Of a stretch of DNA of 39,612 nt, positions 7,705 to 15,730 are shown piece by piece; positions within the stretch are counted from its first letter, which is position 1, and each line of letters begins with the position of its first letter. Location of the stretch: NCBI GenBank assembly GCA_026392155.1, contig JAPLCP010000147.1, forward strand, positions 1-39,612. The letters run 5' to 3'. A program made the translations under genes and the position numbers. This DNA is from Armatimonadota bacterium. Lineage in GTDB: Bacteria > Armatimonadota > Armatimonadia > Armatimonadales > Armatimonadaceae. The notes beneath the pieces are model-generated. The model worked only from the letters and a program-made list of their open reading frames with translations. It searched no databases and was not told where the DNA came from.

Positions 7705-8355
7705 GTGCAAGAGACCGAGGAAAAACCAGCGAATGCGGAGCAAGTTCTCAAGACCTTAGGAGAGCGCTGGCGTGGCGCGCTGACACTGCAGTACCGCTCA
7801 CAGCTCGTGCTAAGCCACCAAGGCGAGCCAGGGCTACGGGGGACGCTTCAGGTAATGCTCCGTCGCCCTCACCTCGCGCGCATTGAAGTGCGCGTGGACA
7901 AAGCCGAGTTTTGTTGCCTGCGTGTCTGCGATGGCCGCGTGATCTGGCAGCGCAACCAGGGCGTCCCCCTCCGGCCTGCCCACACCCAAAGGCATGCGTT
8001 TCAGGATACGGTGATGTCGGGGATTCTCCACCCCTTAGACGAAGCCTCTTACTCGGTGGATCAGTTTCTCGCTCCCGTGCCCTTCTGGCTTCCCGGCAAA
8101 GACACCACGCGCACAGCCAAGCGCCGAAAAGAGAGAGACCGGGAGCTTTTTGTGGTGACACAGACCCAAGGGACGAGCATGGACACCTTGACACTGGATG
8201 CGAAAAACTACGCGCCGATCTGTCTGGTGCGTGTGGGCGATCACGGCGGGACGATCCAAGAGCTTCTCCGTGAGGAGTTTACCGAGGTTCAGCTGGGTGG
8301 CCCGCTTCCCCCGAGTCTGTTTCGCTGGAACAAAGAGGACGAGCAGCGGCGATGA
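7705..8355 (+). CDS. LolA/DUF2092-like protein
   Basis: 216 residues starting with GTG. The fold pattern is that of LolA-like/outer-membrane-lipoprotein-sorting proteins: an initial helix (NAEQVLKTLGERWRG), then strands such as LQYRSQLVLSHQG, LRGTLQVMLRRPHLARIEV, a DGRVIWQRN strand, and a C-terminal MDTLTLDAKNYAPICL followed by TIQELLREEFTEVQL. No signal peptide is visible, which is odd for a periplasmic chaperone, so a cytosolic or misread start is possible. Family call by pattern only. Overlaps nothing; trmH-like gene follows 17 nt later. Confidence 0.6.
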   Translation: MQETEEKPANAEQVLKTLGERWRGALTLQYRSQLVLSHQGEPGLRGTLQVMLRRPHLARIEVRVDKAEFCCLRVCDGRVIWQRNQGVPLRPAHTQRHAFQDTVMSGILHPLDEASYSVDQFLAPVPFWLPGKDTTRTAKRRKERDRELFVVTQTQGTSMDTLTLDAKNYAPICLVRVGDHGGTIQELLREEFTEVQLGGPLPPSLFRWNKEDEQRR

Positions 8356-8372
8356 GAGGATAAGCAGCGGAG

Positions 8373-9158
8373 ATGAACAGTAAGCACCCTGCCTACGAGG
8401 CCGCCGAGCGCCTCCTCAAGCCTGTGGGCCGCCGTGAGACGGGGCAGTATCTCGTGGAGGACATCCACCTGGTACGACAAGCACTCGTCGCCCCAGAGAC
8501 AGCGGTCAGCGCTGCCTACTGCCTCCCAGGCGATGTGGCCGAGCTAGAGCCGCTCTGCGTGGCGCGTGGGATCCCACTCTACGTCCTGACAAGCGGACTC
8601 CTGCAAAAGCTCACCGGCACAGGCTACGAAACCGCCGTCAGCGCGATTGCCATCGTCCAGCAGCGCCTCGTCAAGCCCACCGAGCTGCTTTCTGAAAACG
8701 CCCTGATTCTCTGCGGCGAGCGCATTCAAGACCCGCGCAATGTCGGCGTCCTGATCCGCACCGCCGATGCGCTGGGCTGCTCCGGGCTCCTGCTCTCCGC
8801 AGGAAGCGCCGAGCCTTTCTCACGCCAAGCCGTGCGCTCGACCACGGGGAGTATCCTGCGCCTGCCCATCGCCCTTGCCTCTGACCTCGCTGCGGTTTTA
8901 ACCACGCTGCGTGCGCAAGGAGCCACCGTGATTGCCTCATCGGGAGCCGCCACTAAGACCGCCGCTGAGGCCGATCTGACGCGTCGCCCCCTCGTGATCG
9001 TGATGGGAAATGAGCAAGAAGGCATCTCGGAAGCCGTCGCCAGTGCCAGTAGCGCCGTCGTGCGGCTTCCCATGGCTCCAAACACCGGCGCAGACTCCTA
9101 CAATGTCACCGTCGCCGCCGGAATGCTCTTGTACGAAGCGATTCGCATGGTAAAATAA
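8373..9158 (+). CDS. SpoU/TrmH-family 2'-O-ribose RNA methyltransferase
   Basis: SAM-dependent methylation of a ribose 2'-OH in tRNA or rRNA by the SPOUT class. 261 residues. An N-terminal substrate-binding half (residues 1-105) is followed by the knotted catalytic domain: RIQDPRNVGVLIRTADALG (motif 1), VMGNEQEGIS (motif 2) and LPMAPNTGADSYNVTVAAGM (motif 3). The family usually has E-S-L-N in motif 3; here it reads ADSYN, a modest change. The target nucleotide cannot be named. The 3' end of the gene contains the promoter of the following tRNA gene. Confidence 0.9.
   Translation: MNSKHPAYEAAERLLKPVGRRETGQYLVEDIHLVRQALVAPETAVSAAYCLPGDVAELEPLCVARGIPLYVLTSGLLQKLTGTGYETAVSAIAIVQQRLVKPTELLSENALILCGERIQDPRNVGVLIRTADALGCSGLLLSAGSAEPFSRQAVRSTTGSILRLPIALASDLAAVLTTLRAQGATVIASSGAATKTAAEADLTRRPLVIVMGNEQEGISEAVASASSAVVRLPMAPNTGADSYNVTVAAGMLLYEAIRMVK
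9129..9156 (+). promoter_or_regulatory. Promoter of tRNA-Ser inside trmH-like gene
   Basis: TTGTAC (9129-9134), 16-nt spacer, TAAAAT (9151-9156). The tRNA begins 12 nt later, at 9169. The box overlaps the TAA stop of the methyltransferase gene. Confidence 0.6.
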
Positions 9159-9168
9159 TATCCGGCGC

Positions 9169-9255
9169 GGAGAGGTGAGCGGAATGGTATCGCCACCGCC
9201 TTGAAAGCGGTCTCACCCCTGAACGGGTGTGCGGGTTCGAATCCTGTCCTCTCCG
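9169..9255 (+). tRNA. tRNA-Ser (anticodon UGA)
   Basis: An 87-nt cloverleaf. The acceptor stem is GGAGAGG with CCTCTCC; the anticodon stem ACCGC/GCGGT encloses CTTGAAA with TGA at positions 34-36. A long class II variable arm (CACCC/GGGTG) and a T arm with TTCGAAT follow. The discriminator is G. The CCA end is not encoded (the genomic sequence continues CCTTTT), so it would be added after transcription. The TTTT run just after it (9258-9261) is only a weak stop signal. Confidence 0.95.
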
Positions 9256-9490
9256 CCTTTTCCGCCGATTGAAATCGGCGTCTGTGGGCTTCCAGCCAAA
9301 AAGTCGCTCCGCGACTGAAACCAATTCTTCGACCTGAGCCACTTGAGCTTCTTGCCTGGGCTACTCAGCAACCGAACCACGCCTACCCAACGTAAAAAGC
9401 GCCCCGCAATTGAGGAAATACTTCCCCAATCGCGGAGCGATTTCTCAGCCGAGGCACGAGGCTTTTACACGCCGATTTCAATCGGCGGGC
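9256..9490. repeat. Palindrome-bounded intergenic element
   Basis: No gene seen. The hairpin CGCCGATTGAAATCGGCG (near 9264-9281) lies just after the tRNA, and its reverse complement CGCCGATTTCAATCGGCG lies near 9469-9486, before the DUF1501 stop. Each is itself an 8-bp perfect stem, and together they bracket about 200 bp. Inside are further hairpins: GTCGCTCCGCGAC (near 9304) and an imperfect 10/12 stem around 9405-9440 (CCGCAATTGAGG ... CCCCAATCGCGG). The layout resembles a small non-autonomous palindromic element, or two terminators facing each other between convergent transcripts. Confidence 0.5.
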
Positions 9491-9497
9491 CCTATGG

Positions 9498-10793
9498 CTA
9501 GATTAGCCCACGGAAAGATTTGACGCCGCCGTCGTAGCCGGGGAAGAGTTTTTCTAGGCTACTCACCCCAAGGTGCTTCATGGCGACTTCTCCAAAGACG
9601 GCGCGGAAGTCGGTTGTCAGTGCTAGATCGCGGTTTTCGTAGAGCTTCTCGGGAGCGAGGCCGGGCCAGTCGCCGTAGACCTTGCCGCCTTTGATTGCCC
9701 CGCCGAGTGCAAAGAAGCAGGTCGCGTGGCCGTGATCGGTGCCGCCGGTGCCATTTTGCTTGACGGTTCGCCCGAACTCACTCATGGTCAGCACCACCAC
9801 ATCGTCCATTTTGTCGCCCAGATCGGTGTAGAGCGCAGCAAGCGCCTGCCCGACCTCACGGAGCTTGTTGGCGAGGTTGCCCTGCGTCGGAGCGCCGTTT
9901 TGGATCTGGTTGGCGTGCGTGTCCCAGCCGCCGATATCGGCGAAAGCGACTTCGACCCCCACATCGGCCTTGATCAGCTGCGCGATCTGCTTGAGCGACT
10001 CCCCGAGCTTGCCGTTGGGATAGCTGGCGTTGTTCGCGGGGGTGTAGCGCGCCGGATTGATTCCTTTGAGCATCTTGATCGCCTCGAAGCTCTCCTTGCC
10101 CGTGCCGTGCAAGACATCGCCGACCGCCTGGTCGTAGAGCGCCTCGAAGCCGCCTGCGACACTAGAGCCACTGGCGAGGGCGAAGCGGCTGGCCGACGGG
10201 TCGTTGATTCCAAAGGTGCGCAGATCGGGAATGGCGAGCGCTCCGGCATCGCCTTTCAGAGCCGTGGGCAGGCCGCCTCCCAGCGCGACGGCCTTAAACG
10301 GGGATTTTCCGGCTTTTACGTTGGCGCGATCCTCGGGGCAGAGCATTGCGGCGCGAGCCAGCCAGCCGTCGTGGACGGACTTACTGCCAGGTGTGCCGCT
10401 CTCCATGTAGTCCATCGCATCGAAGTGTGAGCGCGTGCTGCTGGGCGAGCCGCAGGCATGGACGGCGGCTAAGTGGCCGTCTTTGTAGATCTTGGCAAGT
10501 GGCTCCAGCGACGGATGCAGGCCAAAGAAGCCATCTAAGTCCACGACTTGGTTGCGCGGAATGGCGATATTGGGCCGGGCGCGATAGAGCTCCGCCTCGC
10601 CGTGGGGCACCACGACCGAGAGACCGTCGGCAGCGCCTCGCATAAACACACAGACAAGCGTCTTCTTTTTCTTGCCTGTGCCCTGCGCCAGCGCCGCCCG
10701 CTGCAAAAACGATGGCCCTAGCATCGGAGCCAGCCCGACGGAGGCTAGAGCCACCCCGCCATTTTTCAGAAACAATCGTCGTGATACGTTCAT
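9498..10793 (-). CDS. DUF1501 family protein, Tat-exported
   Basis: 431 residues. The Tat signal SRRLFLKNG is at residues 4-12, followed by a hydrophobic stretch ending near AALAQG (residues 33-38). DUF1501 is a sulfatase/alkaline-phosphatase-like fold family of Planctomycetes, Armatimonadota and others. Visible family segments are VCVFMRGAADGLSVVVP, SSTRSHFDAMDYMESG, FADIGGWDTHANQ, VVVLTMSEFGRTVKQN and TDHGHATCFFALGG. Second gene of an operon after DUF1800, the usual partner. Activity has not been established for the family, although metal-dependent hydrolysis is suggested by the fold. Separated from DUF1800 by a palindromic repeat (10804-10849). Confidence 0.9.
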   Translation of the reverse strand: MNVSRRLFLKNGGVALASVGLAPMLGPSFLQRAALAQGTGKKKKTLVCVFMRGAADGLSVVVPHGEAELYRARPNIAIPRNQVVDLDGFFGLHPSLEPLAKIYKDGHLAAVHACGSPSSTRSHFDAMDYMESGTPGSKSVHDGWLARAAMLCPEDRANVKAGKSPFKAVALGGGLPTALKGDAGALAIPDLRTFGINDPSASRFALASGSSVAGGFEALYDQAVGDVLHGTGKESFEAIKMLKGINPARYTPANNASYPNGKLGESLKQIAQLIKADVGVEVAFADIGGWDTHANQIQNGAPTQGNLANKLREVGQALAALYTDLGDKMDDVVVLTMSEFGRTVKQNGTGGTDHGHATCFFALGGAIKGGKVYGDWPGLAPEKLYENRDLALTTDFRAVFGEVAMKHLGVSSLEKLFPGYDGGVKSFRGLI

Positions 10794-10803
10794 AATATGC
10801 CTT

Positions 10804-10849
10804 TCCCCCTCCTCCCAGGATTGGGAGGAGGGGCTAGGGGAGGAGGGTC
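10804..10849. repeat. Palindromic repeat, family A (copy A1)
   Basis: CCCCTCCTCCCA (10806-10817), loop GGAT, TGGGAGGAGGGG (10822-10833): a perfect 12-bp stem, followed by CTAGGGGAGGAGGG. It sits in the 54-bp gap between the DUF1800 stop and the DUF1501 start. The same core recurs at 22139, 38774 and 38870. Confidence 0.7.
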
Positions 10850-12803
10850 ATCTCCGCTGGAACTCGGGGGAGCCCAGGATCAGTGCGGCGAGGCGCTTGG
10901 CTGAGAACTCATCGCCTTCGGTTTGTTTTTGCAGCGTTTTTATCGTTGCCGCCGAGAGTGAGCCGCCCGTGAGCTGCTCACCGAGAAGCTCGATCATGAT
11001 GGGAGTAGGCTTGCTGGGCGTCTCGGAGAACGGCATCGCGCCACTCAGATCCGCGTCGCTGATGCGGCCATTGACCAGTGCGAGCGCGTAGTTGATGCGG
11101 CCGATAAGCGCCCCGCTGGAAACCCACTTGCTGGAGTCTTCTGGGTAGCCTGTGGGGAAAGCGTAGTTAAAGAGCGGCTGTCCCAGAAGGCCAATCTGAC
11201 CTGCGAGGAGCCGCTGATTGGTCTGGCCACCGCCATTGGGCGCAAAGATATTGATCCCCGCTCCCTGCCGCATGCCTGCCATACCCCCACCAAATGGGCC
11301 CGACGCAGCAGGCGGCGCGGTCTCCACCGTGGCTCCTAAGGCGCGTGCGGCGGAGACAACAAACTCAAAGGGAGATTTGACTTTGGATTTATACGCCGCC
11401 GCGCTGAAGAACTCCGGGCTGCTGGTGATCGTGGTGAGAATCTCGCGGATGTCGCCGTCGGTGCGCTTCCAAGTCGCCACGCACTTGTCTACCAGGCTCG
11501 CAGGGGGATTGTCTGAGACAAACCGGCGGCACAGCTTGGTGGAGATATTCTTGATGGTCGCCGGGTGGCTGGCAAGGACTTCGAGCATCTTCTCGCCTTC
11601 TTCTTGCCCGCCGCCTGCGGGGAATTTTATGCCCAGCACTTCTTTCTCGTTTCTATCGTGGAGGTTTGCGTGGAACTCAAACTCGCCGCCATAGCGTCCG
11701 CCGCGCACGCCCCAGCCGGTGAGGCAGCGTGCCAGCTCGGTGACATCGCGTTGCGTGTAGCCGCCGTCCACGCCCAGCGTGTGAAGCTCCATGACTTCCC
11801 GGGCGTAGTTCTCGTTCAGGCCCTGTTTCTGGCGTTGCGCCAGCGCGGGTCGGTTGGGCATTCCCTGGCCCGAGAGGCGCTCGTAGGCTTGCTCTTCGGT
11901 GATATTTTGGTTCTTGGCGATCTCCCGCACCCGCGCCATCATCTGCATGGCAGGTGCAAGGCCACGCTCGGCGCCCTGGCGAACCTGAGCAAAACTAAAC
12001 TGTGGGCGACGGCTGTCGGACATGCGCTCGGGCTGTGCGGCGACGGACTGTGCGTTGTCAAGATAGAGCATCATCGCGGCGGAGTGTGCGGAGGCGGAGA
12101 GGAGCTCTTTGAACTTGCCCAGCACATGGGGCCGGATCGCCTGCTCTTCGTCAATGACCTTAGCGGCCCGAACTTTGGTGGCGTCAATATTGAAGTGATT
12201 GCTCCAGAAATCCACTAAGACTTCCTGAAGCTGCTTCTCGCTCTCCACAGCGCGCACCAGCTTGTTCATCACCAGCTGCGAGCCTGCCTCATTGACTTTT
12301 TGCCGCGCCAGCTGCCCTTCTTGAAGCTGCTTACGCTCGTCCGGAGTGGCATTGCGCATGACCTCAAGAAATCCTTGGGCTTGCTGCTGTTGGGGCGGTG
12401 GTGTGCCGGTTTGTGCGGCGGTGACTCCATTTTGGATGGCTTGTGATGCTCCCGTTGCGCCTCGCTGGGAGAGCTGGCTCTGTAGCTGCAAGAGGCGGGC
12501 GTTGTTCCTTTGAACATTACGCTCCATCTCCGCAAGGTCAGAGCCGGTCAGCTTAAGGGCCTCATAGCCTGCCGTCTTTCGCGCCACGGCTTCGTCTTTA
12601 AGCTGCTCGGGGTGAAGCTGCTGGTTGATATACGCCTTGAGCCCAAGCTTCTTGACCTGCTGAATATCGCCGGGGCGCGGCCCAAACCCCAAGCGGTTGA
12701 GCGTGTGGACGATGCGTTGCTCTTCCGTAAGAGGTTTATCGGCACTCCGTGATGGGATCGTCGTTCCTAGCATTAGTGCTAAGAGTGAGTAGAAGACTTT
12801 CAT
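10848..12803 (-). CDS. DUF1800 family protein, exported
   Basis: About 651 residues from the ATG at 12803. The signal peptide is MKVFYSLLALMLGTTIPS with cleavage near SRSA. The DUF1800 pattern starts with EEQRIVHTLNRLGFGPRPGDIQ; later come FWSNHFNID, ENYAREVMELHTLGVDGGYTQRDV and LTGWG, all usual for the family. A low-complexity Gln-rich stretch (residues about 130-165, with TPPPQQQQAQGF) interrupts the N-terminal half. An ATG at 12854 would put the upstream terminator inside the protein and is rejected. DUF1800 and DUF1501 genes are well known as an exported pair in Planctomycetes, Armatimonadota and others; their role is unknown. Confidence 0.9.
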   Translation of the reverse strand: MKVFYSLLALMLGTTIPSRSADKPLTEEQRIVHTLNRLGFGPRPGDIQQVKKLGLKAYINQQLHPEQLKDEAVARKTAGYEALKLTGSDLAEMERNVQRNNARLLQLQSQLSQRGATGASQAIQNGVTAAQTGTPPPQQQQAQGFLEVMRNATPDERKQLQEGQLARQKVNEAGSQLVMNKLVRAVESEKQLQEVLVDFWSNHFNIDATKVRAAKVIDEEQAIRPHVLGKFKELLSASAHSAAMMLYLDNAQSVAAQPERMSDSRRPQFSFAQVRQGAERGLAPAMQMMARVREIAKNQNITEEQAYERLSGQGMPNRPALAQRQKQGLNENYAREVMELHTLGVDGGYTQRDVTELARCLTGWGVRGGRYGGEFEFHANLHDRNEKEVLGIKFPAGGGQEEGEKMLEVLASHPATIKNISTKLCRRFVSDNPPASLVDKCVATWKRTDGDIREILTTITSSPEFFSAAAYKSKVKSPFEFVVSAARALGATVETAPPAASGPFGGGMAGMRQGAGINIFAPNGGGQTNQRLLAGQIGLLGQPLFNYAFPTGYPEDSSKWVSSGALIGRINYALALVNGRISDADLSGAMPFSETPSKPTPIMIELLGEQLTGGSLSAATIKTLQKQTEGDEFSAKRLAALILGSPEFQRR

Positions 12804-12839
12804 GGCGTTTAGGACGAGAGCCTTGGGTGGGAAGTTCAG

Positions 12840-12872
12840 CAAAAAAAATGCCACCTGACAGCGCCAGGTGGC
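12840..12872 (-). terminator. Rho-independent terminator after STAS gene
   Basis: Read on the minus strand: GCCACCTG stem, 7-nt loop, CAGGTGGC, then a run of eight T. It lies between the STAS gene (stop at 12923) and the DUF1800 start. Confidence 0.8.
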
Positions 12873-12922
12873 TTAGAGTAGGAATGGAGAGTAGGATACT
12901 AGAGAAAACGGTGACACAGCGG

Positions 12923-13369
12923 CTAGGGAATCATAAGCCGTTGCGCGAGTTCGACACTGGTCGGAGGCGGTGCATTCATCAGGCGAGTTAGCCCCGTCTC
13001 TTCCAGTGTCACTTTGAGATCGGGGGAGGGCTCGATGTTCCAGGCGACTCCTACCATTTGAGCGACGCGGGCAAAGGTGACGAGAGTGGCGACGCCCGCA
13101 GGTTCCACAAAATCAAGTGGCCTGAGATCCAGTGTTAGGTGCAGGGGGCGCTCGCCCAAAGCACTAAAGATAGTATCCCGAAATGAGAGAATGGTATTGA
13201 GATCCAGCCGTCCTGTTGCAGTGAGTGATAGGCTTCTATCGGTCTGCCAGCTCTGGCTTACCGCGAGGAGATGCGCAGGAACCTGGGCGGTAGGCCGCCC
13301 TCGTCGAGGAACAGAAAAGACAGGTCGAGATTGCCCCGTCTCCGCATCGTGAAATACACAGTCGTTCAT
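12923..13369 (-). CDS. STAS-domain protein, phosphosite residue absent
   Basis: About 148 residues, with the STAS (anti-sigma-factor antagonist-like) domain in roughly the last 90. Strand-helix pattern: LSLTATGRLDLNTILSFRDTIFSAL, LHLTLDLRPLDFVEPAGVATLVTFARVAQ, then VTLEETGLTRLM. In classical SpoIIAA-type antagonists the loop after the second strand reads D-S-S/T-G, the Ser being phosphorylated. Here it reads E-P-A-G, so this protein probably cannot be controlled by phosphorylation there. The N-terminal 55 residues have no recognised domain. No kinase or sigma gene is nearby. Start at ATG 13369; GTG at 13378 is an alternative. Confidence 0.75.
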   Translation of the reverse strand: MNDCVFHDAETGQSRPVFSVPRRGRPTAQVPAHLLAVSQSWQTDRSLSLTATGRLDLNTILSFRDTIFSALGERPLHLTLDLRPLDFVEPAGVATLVTFARVAQMVGVAWNIEPSPDLKVTLEETGLTRLMNAPPPTSVELAQRLMIP

Positions 13370-13755
13370 GCTGTGCACTACTGCAACATTAATGCCTTAA
13401 CGTCAAATCGTGCAAAAAATACCGTGCCTTCATCAGGATAATACAGCATCCACGACAGGGTAGATGTGATATGACCATCACACCGTACAGAAAAACTAAC
13501 AGCTTGGCGAATTACGGGCTGAAAATCTCATAGAAAAACTCGTATGATTACGAGGATAAAGCTTTAACAGATCTCTTGGCTCAAGCCGATCACCTTTAGG
13601 GCAAGTTACATTGCCCCGTGTTCAACCTCGTCTAAACTTCAACCCGATTTATGTTAAACCGTACGGTGCTGACCAAGCTTGGTAGTTTGGTGGATCGAAC
13701 CAGATTTCCCGCGAGTGCCTTGCCCCATCTGGGGTGTGTCTGTCAAAAGCTGAAG

Positions 13756-13785
13756 GTAGTTCCTGATCCTGTAGTTCCTGATCCT
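13756..13785. repeat. Exact 15-bp tandem duplication
   Basis: GTAGTTCCTGATCCT occurs twice in a row, at 13756-13770 and 13771-13785. Confidence 0.85.
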
Positions 13786-13954
13786 AAGGTGGCGAACCCT
13801 TAAGACGAAAACTCTTCACGATATTGTCAAACAAAAAGAAAACATGTAAGAGGAAAAGACAGAAACGAAAAAAATGCAACGATTCGACACTGATACCAAA
13901 AAAGGTTCCCGATTCCTCTTCCGGTCCAGCTACCCCTAGAAGGTCAGGCACGTC

Positions 13955-14006
13955 AGGTTGCCGAAGAGCTTGTCAGCGCTAGGTTGCCGAAGAGCTTGTC
14001 AGCGCT
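13955..14006. repeat. Exact 26-bp tandem duplication
   Basis: The 26 bases beginning AGGTTGCCGAAGAGC at 13955-13980 are repeated exactly at 13981-14006. If the duplication is collapsed, the surrounding bases can be read as a short protein-like string (QVAEELVSAPFERDRG), so this may be a decayed gene fragment. Not conclusive. Confidence 0.8.
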
Positions 14007-14194
14007 CCGTTTGAACGCGACAGGGGAGTCGCTTAGCAATCCCAAAGCCCTCCGAAGCGAGATTGACGTTCGGCTAGGACGGTTTCAATTTATCCTAACT
14101 TGATATATCATAAGGTTTTTAATGCCTCTTCTGAGCCTAATACAATATTGTAAATCACGATTTTTAGATATGGTATCTCTTTATTGGAATAATA

Positions 14195-14223
14195 TTGACA
14201 AATTTTCAATATACCGTTACACT
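14195..14223 (+). promoter_or_regulatory. Sigma-70-like promoter of pilin cassette 1
   Basis: TTGACA (14195-14200), a 17-nt spacer and TACACT (14218-14223). The -35 and spacer are almost identical in cassette 2. An AT-rich dyad, TACAATATTGTA (14141-14152), lies about 43 bp upstream. The leader to the ATG is about 200 nt and contains no other recognised element. Confidence 0.75.
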
Positions 14224-14432
14224 GTAAGTTGCAGTTAAGAGATGGGAAAAATTAAAGTTTAATAATCTTTAGTCAAAAGCCGCATTTCATGTTTGTGATT
14301 CATCACAGGAGACACATATGTTTCTGTCTGATTTGAAAGAAAACTTTTTTGGGTGTCTTCGTGCATCCGAAATTGCTTTTTTCTTTTCCAGCAAAGTTGT
14401 TTGTGGAAAAAATATACTCTGAGAGGGTAGTC

Positions 14433-15278
14433 ATGTCTTATCGAAAATTCAGCCTAGGTAAAACACGCCAGGCATTTACACTTATCGAACTCTTAGTCGT
14501 CATCGCGATCATCGCGATTCTCGCCGCCATTCTCTTCCCTGTCTTTGCACAGGCTCGCGAGAAAGCTCGTCAGGCCTCCTGTATCTCCAACTTCAAGCAA
14601 GGTGCGCTTGGGATCATGATGTACATGCAAGACTACGATGAAGCATTTCCCGTAATGACTGCTGAGTACGGTGTCTGGACACCACAACCGAACTGGGCAT
14701 GGGGGCAGATGGTCTTTCCCTATATCAAGAACTGGCAGATTCACCGCTGTCCCTCTAATGGAACCGCTACTGAGGCTGTGGTCTCTGAAGGTGCAACCAA
14801 TCCTTTAACTAGAGAGTTTAACTATGCACTTCACTCCGGGCTCGGCTTCAACTACATGCACCTGACGCCTTTCACCACGGCTGTTGGTCCTGCTGGAGGA
14901 AATCTCTTCAGCCCGCAGACAAATGCCGCTGTTGGACAGCCGGCAGCTACCATTATGCTTGCTGATTCGATCTGGGATAAAGCAGGCACCGCTCCAGCAG
15001 GTGGGGGTAACTGGTTTATTGAAGCACCTTGTTTTCAAAATTCAGGAACGGCTTACTGGTTTGGTGGCTGGCGGATTGATACCGCTACCGATTGGTTGCA
15101 ATTTGGTGGTACACATCCGTTTCACCAACAGAGTGTGACAGTTGCTTATGTTGATGGACATGTTAAAGCAACTCGTATTGGGGATTTGGCTAAGGGATGT
15201 AATGTCCGTACCAAAACTCTCACGGATCCTACTGCGGCAAATGGGATCACAAATGAGTATCTTTGGGATCGTCTGTAG
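14433..15278 (+). CDS. DUF1559 prepilin-like protein, cassette 1
   Basis: 281 residues from the ATG at 14433, which has GAGAGGG 5 nt before. [14 protein letters not shown] is the basic leader; F15 starts the pilin helix ([20 protein letters not shown]), followed by [16 protein letters not shown]. The globular part includes [10 protein letters not shown] and ends with an H-X9-DG motif ([19 protein letters not shown]), as in DUF1559. Longer starts (GTG 14349) are unlikely because the leader region upstream carries the promoter. The first ~35 codons are nearly identical to the gene at 15965, but the rest diverges strongly. Probably exported and assembled by a type II/IV-pilus-like system. Confidence 0.92.
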   Translation: MSYRKFSLGKTRQAFTLIELLVVIAIIAILAAILFPVFAQAREKARQASCISNFKQGALGIMMYMQDYDEAFPVMTAEYGVWTPQPNWAWGQMVFPYIKNWQIHRCPSNGTATEAVVSEGATNPLTREFNYALHSGLGFNYMHLTPFTTAVGPAGGNLFSPQTNAAVGQPAATIMLADSIWDKAGTAPAGGGNWFIEAPCFQNSGTAYWFGGWRIDTATDWLQFGGTHPFHQQSVTVAYVDGHVKATRIGDLAKGCNVRTKTLTDPTAANGITNEYLWDRL

Positions 15279-15301
15279 AGTTAAATAGGAGAAAAGTGAC
15301 A

Positions 15302-15511
15302 ATGAAGCGTCTTATATGTGTGGTTTGCCTCGTTGCTTTAGGAGTGTTAATGGCGGGTTGTCCTTCCAATGAGCCCCCAAAGCCTGAGGAAGTGCAGTCT
15401 AAGAGTGAGATGAATAAACCTAATACGGGTAATCCGAATGAGCCTGCCCCCGGGGCAGTGACTCCTGGGCAAGTTGCGATGCCTGGACCTCCCGGTAAGG
15501 GACGTAAGTAA
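15302..15511 (+). CDS. Small Pro-rich lipoprotein, cassette 1
   Basis: 69 residues. The signal peptide is MKRLICVVCLVALGVLMAGC with lipobox LMAGC (Cys20). The mature 50 residues are Pro/Asn/Gly/Glu-rich and look disordered (PPKPEEVQSKSEMNKPN, PGQVAMPGPPGKGRK). RBS-like AGGAG lies about 10 nt upstream. It follows the pilin-like gene by 23 nt and precedes a terminator, so the two form a unit. The corresponding gene in cassette 2 has a similar layout but little sequence identity. A surface anchor or spacer role is only a guess. Confidence 0.8.
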   Translation: MKRLICVVCLVALGVLMAGCPSNEPPKPEEVQSKSEMNKPNTGNPNEPAPGAVTPGQVAMPGPPGKGRK

Positions 15512-15535
15512 GGACATTGCTTGTCCGGTTCTTAA

Positions 15536-15567
15536 GCGGCGCAGAGCTCCGGCTCTGCGCCGCTTTT
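15536..15567 (+). terminator. Rho-independent terminator, cassette 1
   Basis: GCGGCGCAGAGC, loop TCCG, GCTCTGCGCCGC (12-bp perfect stem), then TTTT. Confidence 0.88.
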
Positions 15568-15580
15568 GCGACAATAGAGC

Positions 15581-15602
15581 ATGAGTTTATGGCTGGCGTT
15601 TT
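15581..15602 (+). pseudogene. 5' remnant of the gene at 17097
   Basis: ATGAGTTTATGGCTGGCGTTTT differs from the first 22 bases of the gene at 17097 by one base. It ends where unit 2 begins. The upstream ACAATAGAGC is also shared. A leftover from the tandem duplication. Confidence 0.8.
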
Positions 15603-15667
15603 GTTGTGTTAGGACGGCTGCAAGTTGTCCTGAGTTGATGTATCGCGAGGCTCTTAATGCCGCATAG

Positions 15668-15691
15668 GATATAAAATAAGGATTTTATATC
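15668..15691. promoter_or_regulatory. AT-rich dyad upstream of cassette 2 promoter
   Basis: GATATAAAAT, loop AAGG, ATTTTATATC: a perfect 10-bp stem, about 40 bp upstream of the -35. Cassette 1 has a different AT-rich dyad at the same distance. A candidate operator. Confidence 0.4.
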
Positions 15692-15730
15692 GCGAATTAT
15701 AGGTCATGAATCCGTTTTTAAAGAGACTAC

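Larger units (their letters stand above)
13370..14194. other. Gene-poor region with dyads and tandem duplications
   Basis: No convincing gene in about 800 bp. It holds dyads at 13539-13554 (CTCGTA/TACGAG), 13599-13616 (GGGCAA/TTGCCC), 13658-13667 (ACCGTACGGT) and 13672-13683 (ACCAAGCTTGGT). It also has two exact tandem duplications (15 bp at 13756-13785 and 26 bp at 13955-14006). The composition is more AT-rich than the neighbours. The left half could include a structured RNA, since four dyads occur within 150 bp, but no known class was recognised. The part right of 14075 is the beginning of a large tandem repeat. Confidence 0.5.
14075..15602. repeat. Tandem duplication unit 1 (pilin-lipoprotein cassette)
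   Basis: The unit runs from TAGGACGG (14075) through promoter, leader, DUF1559 gene, lipoprotein gene and terminator to a 22-bp remnant of the gene at 17097. Unit 2 lies at 15610-17118. Similarity is highest in the promoter, leader, first 35 codons of the pilin gene, and terminator. Confidence 0.85.

Noticed and set aside
12803-12854. Longer N-terminus for the DUF1800 protein (start at 12854)
   Set aside because: This region contains a rho-independent terminator of the upstream gene. The start at 12803 gives a proper signal peptide.
14318-14422. Possible upstream small gene before pilin cassette 1 (34 residues)
   Set aside because: In cassette 2 the ATG is shifted by two bases and the frame runs on into the pilin gene. 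Indels between the two do not keep the frame, so a conserved leader peptide is not supported.
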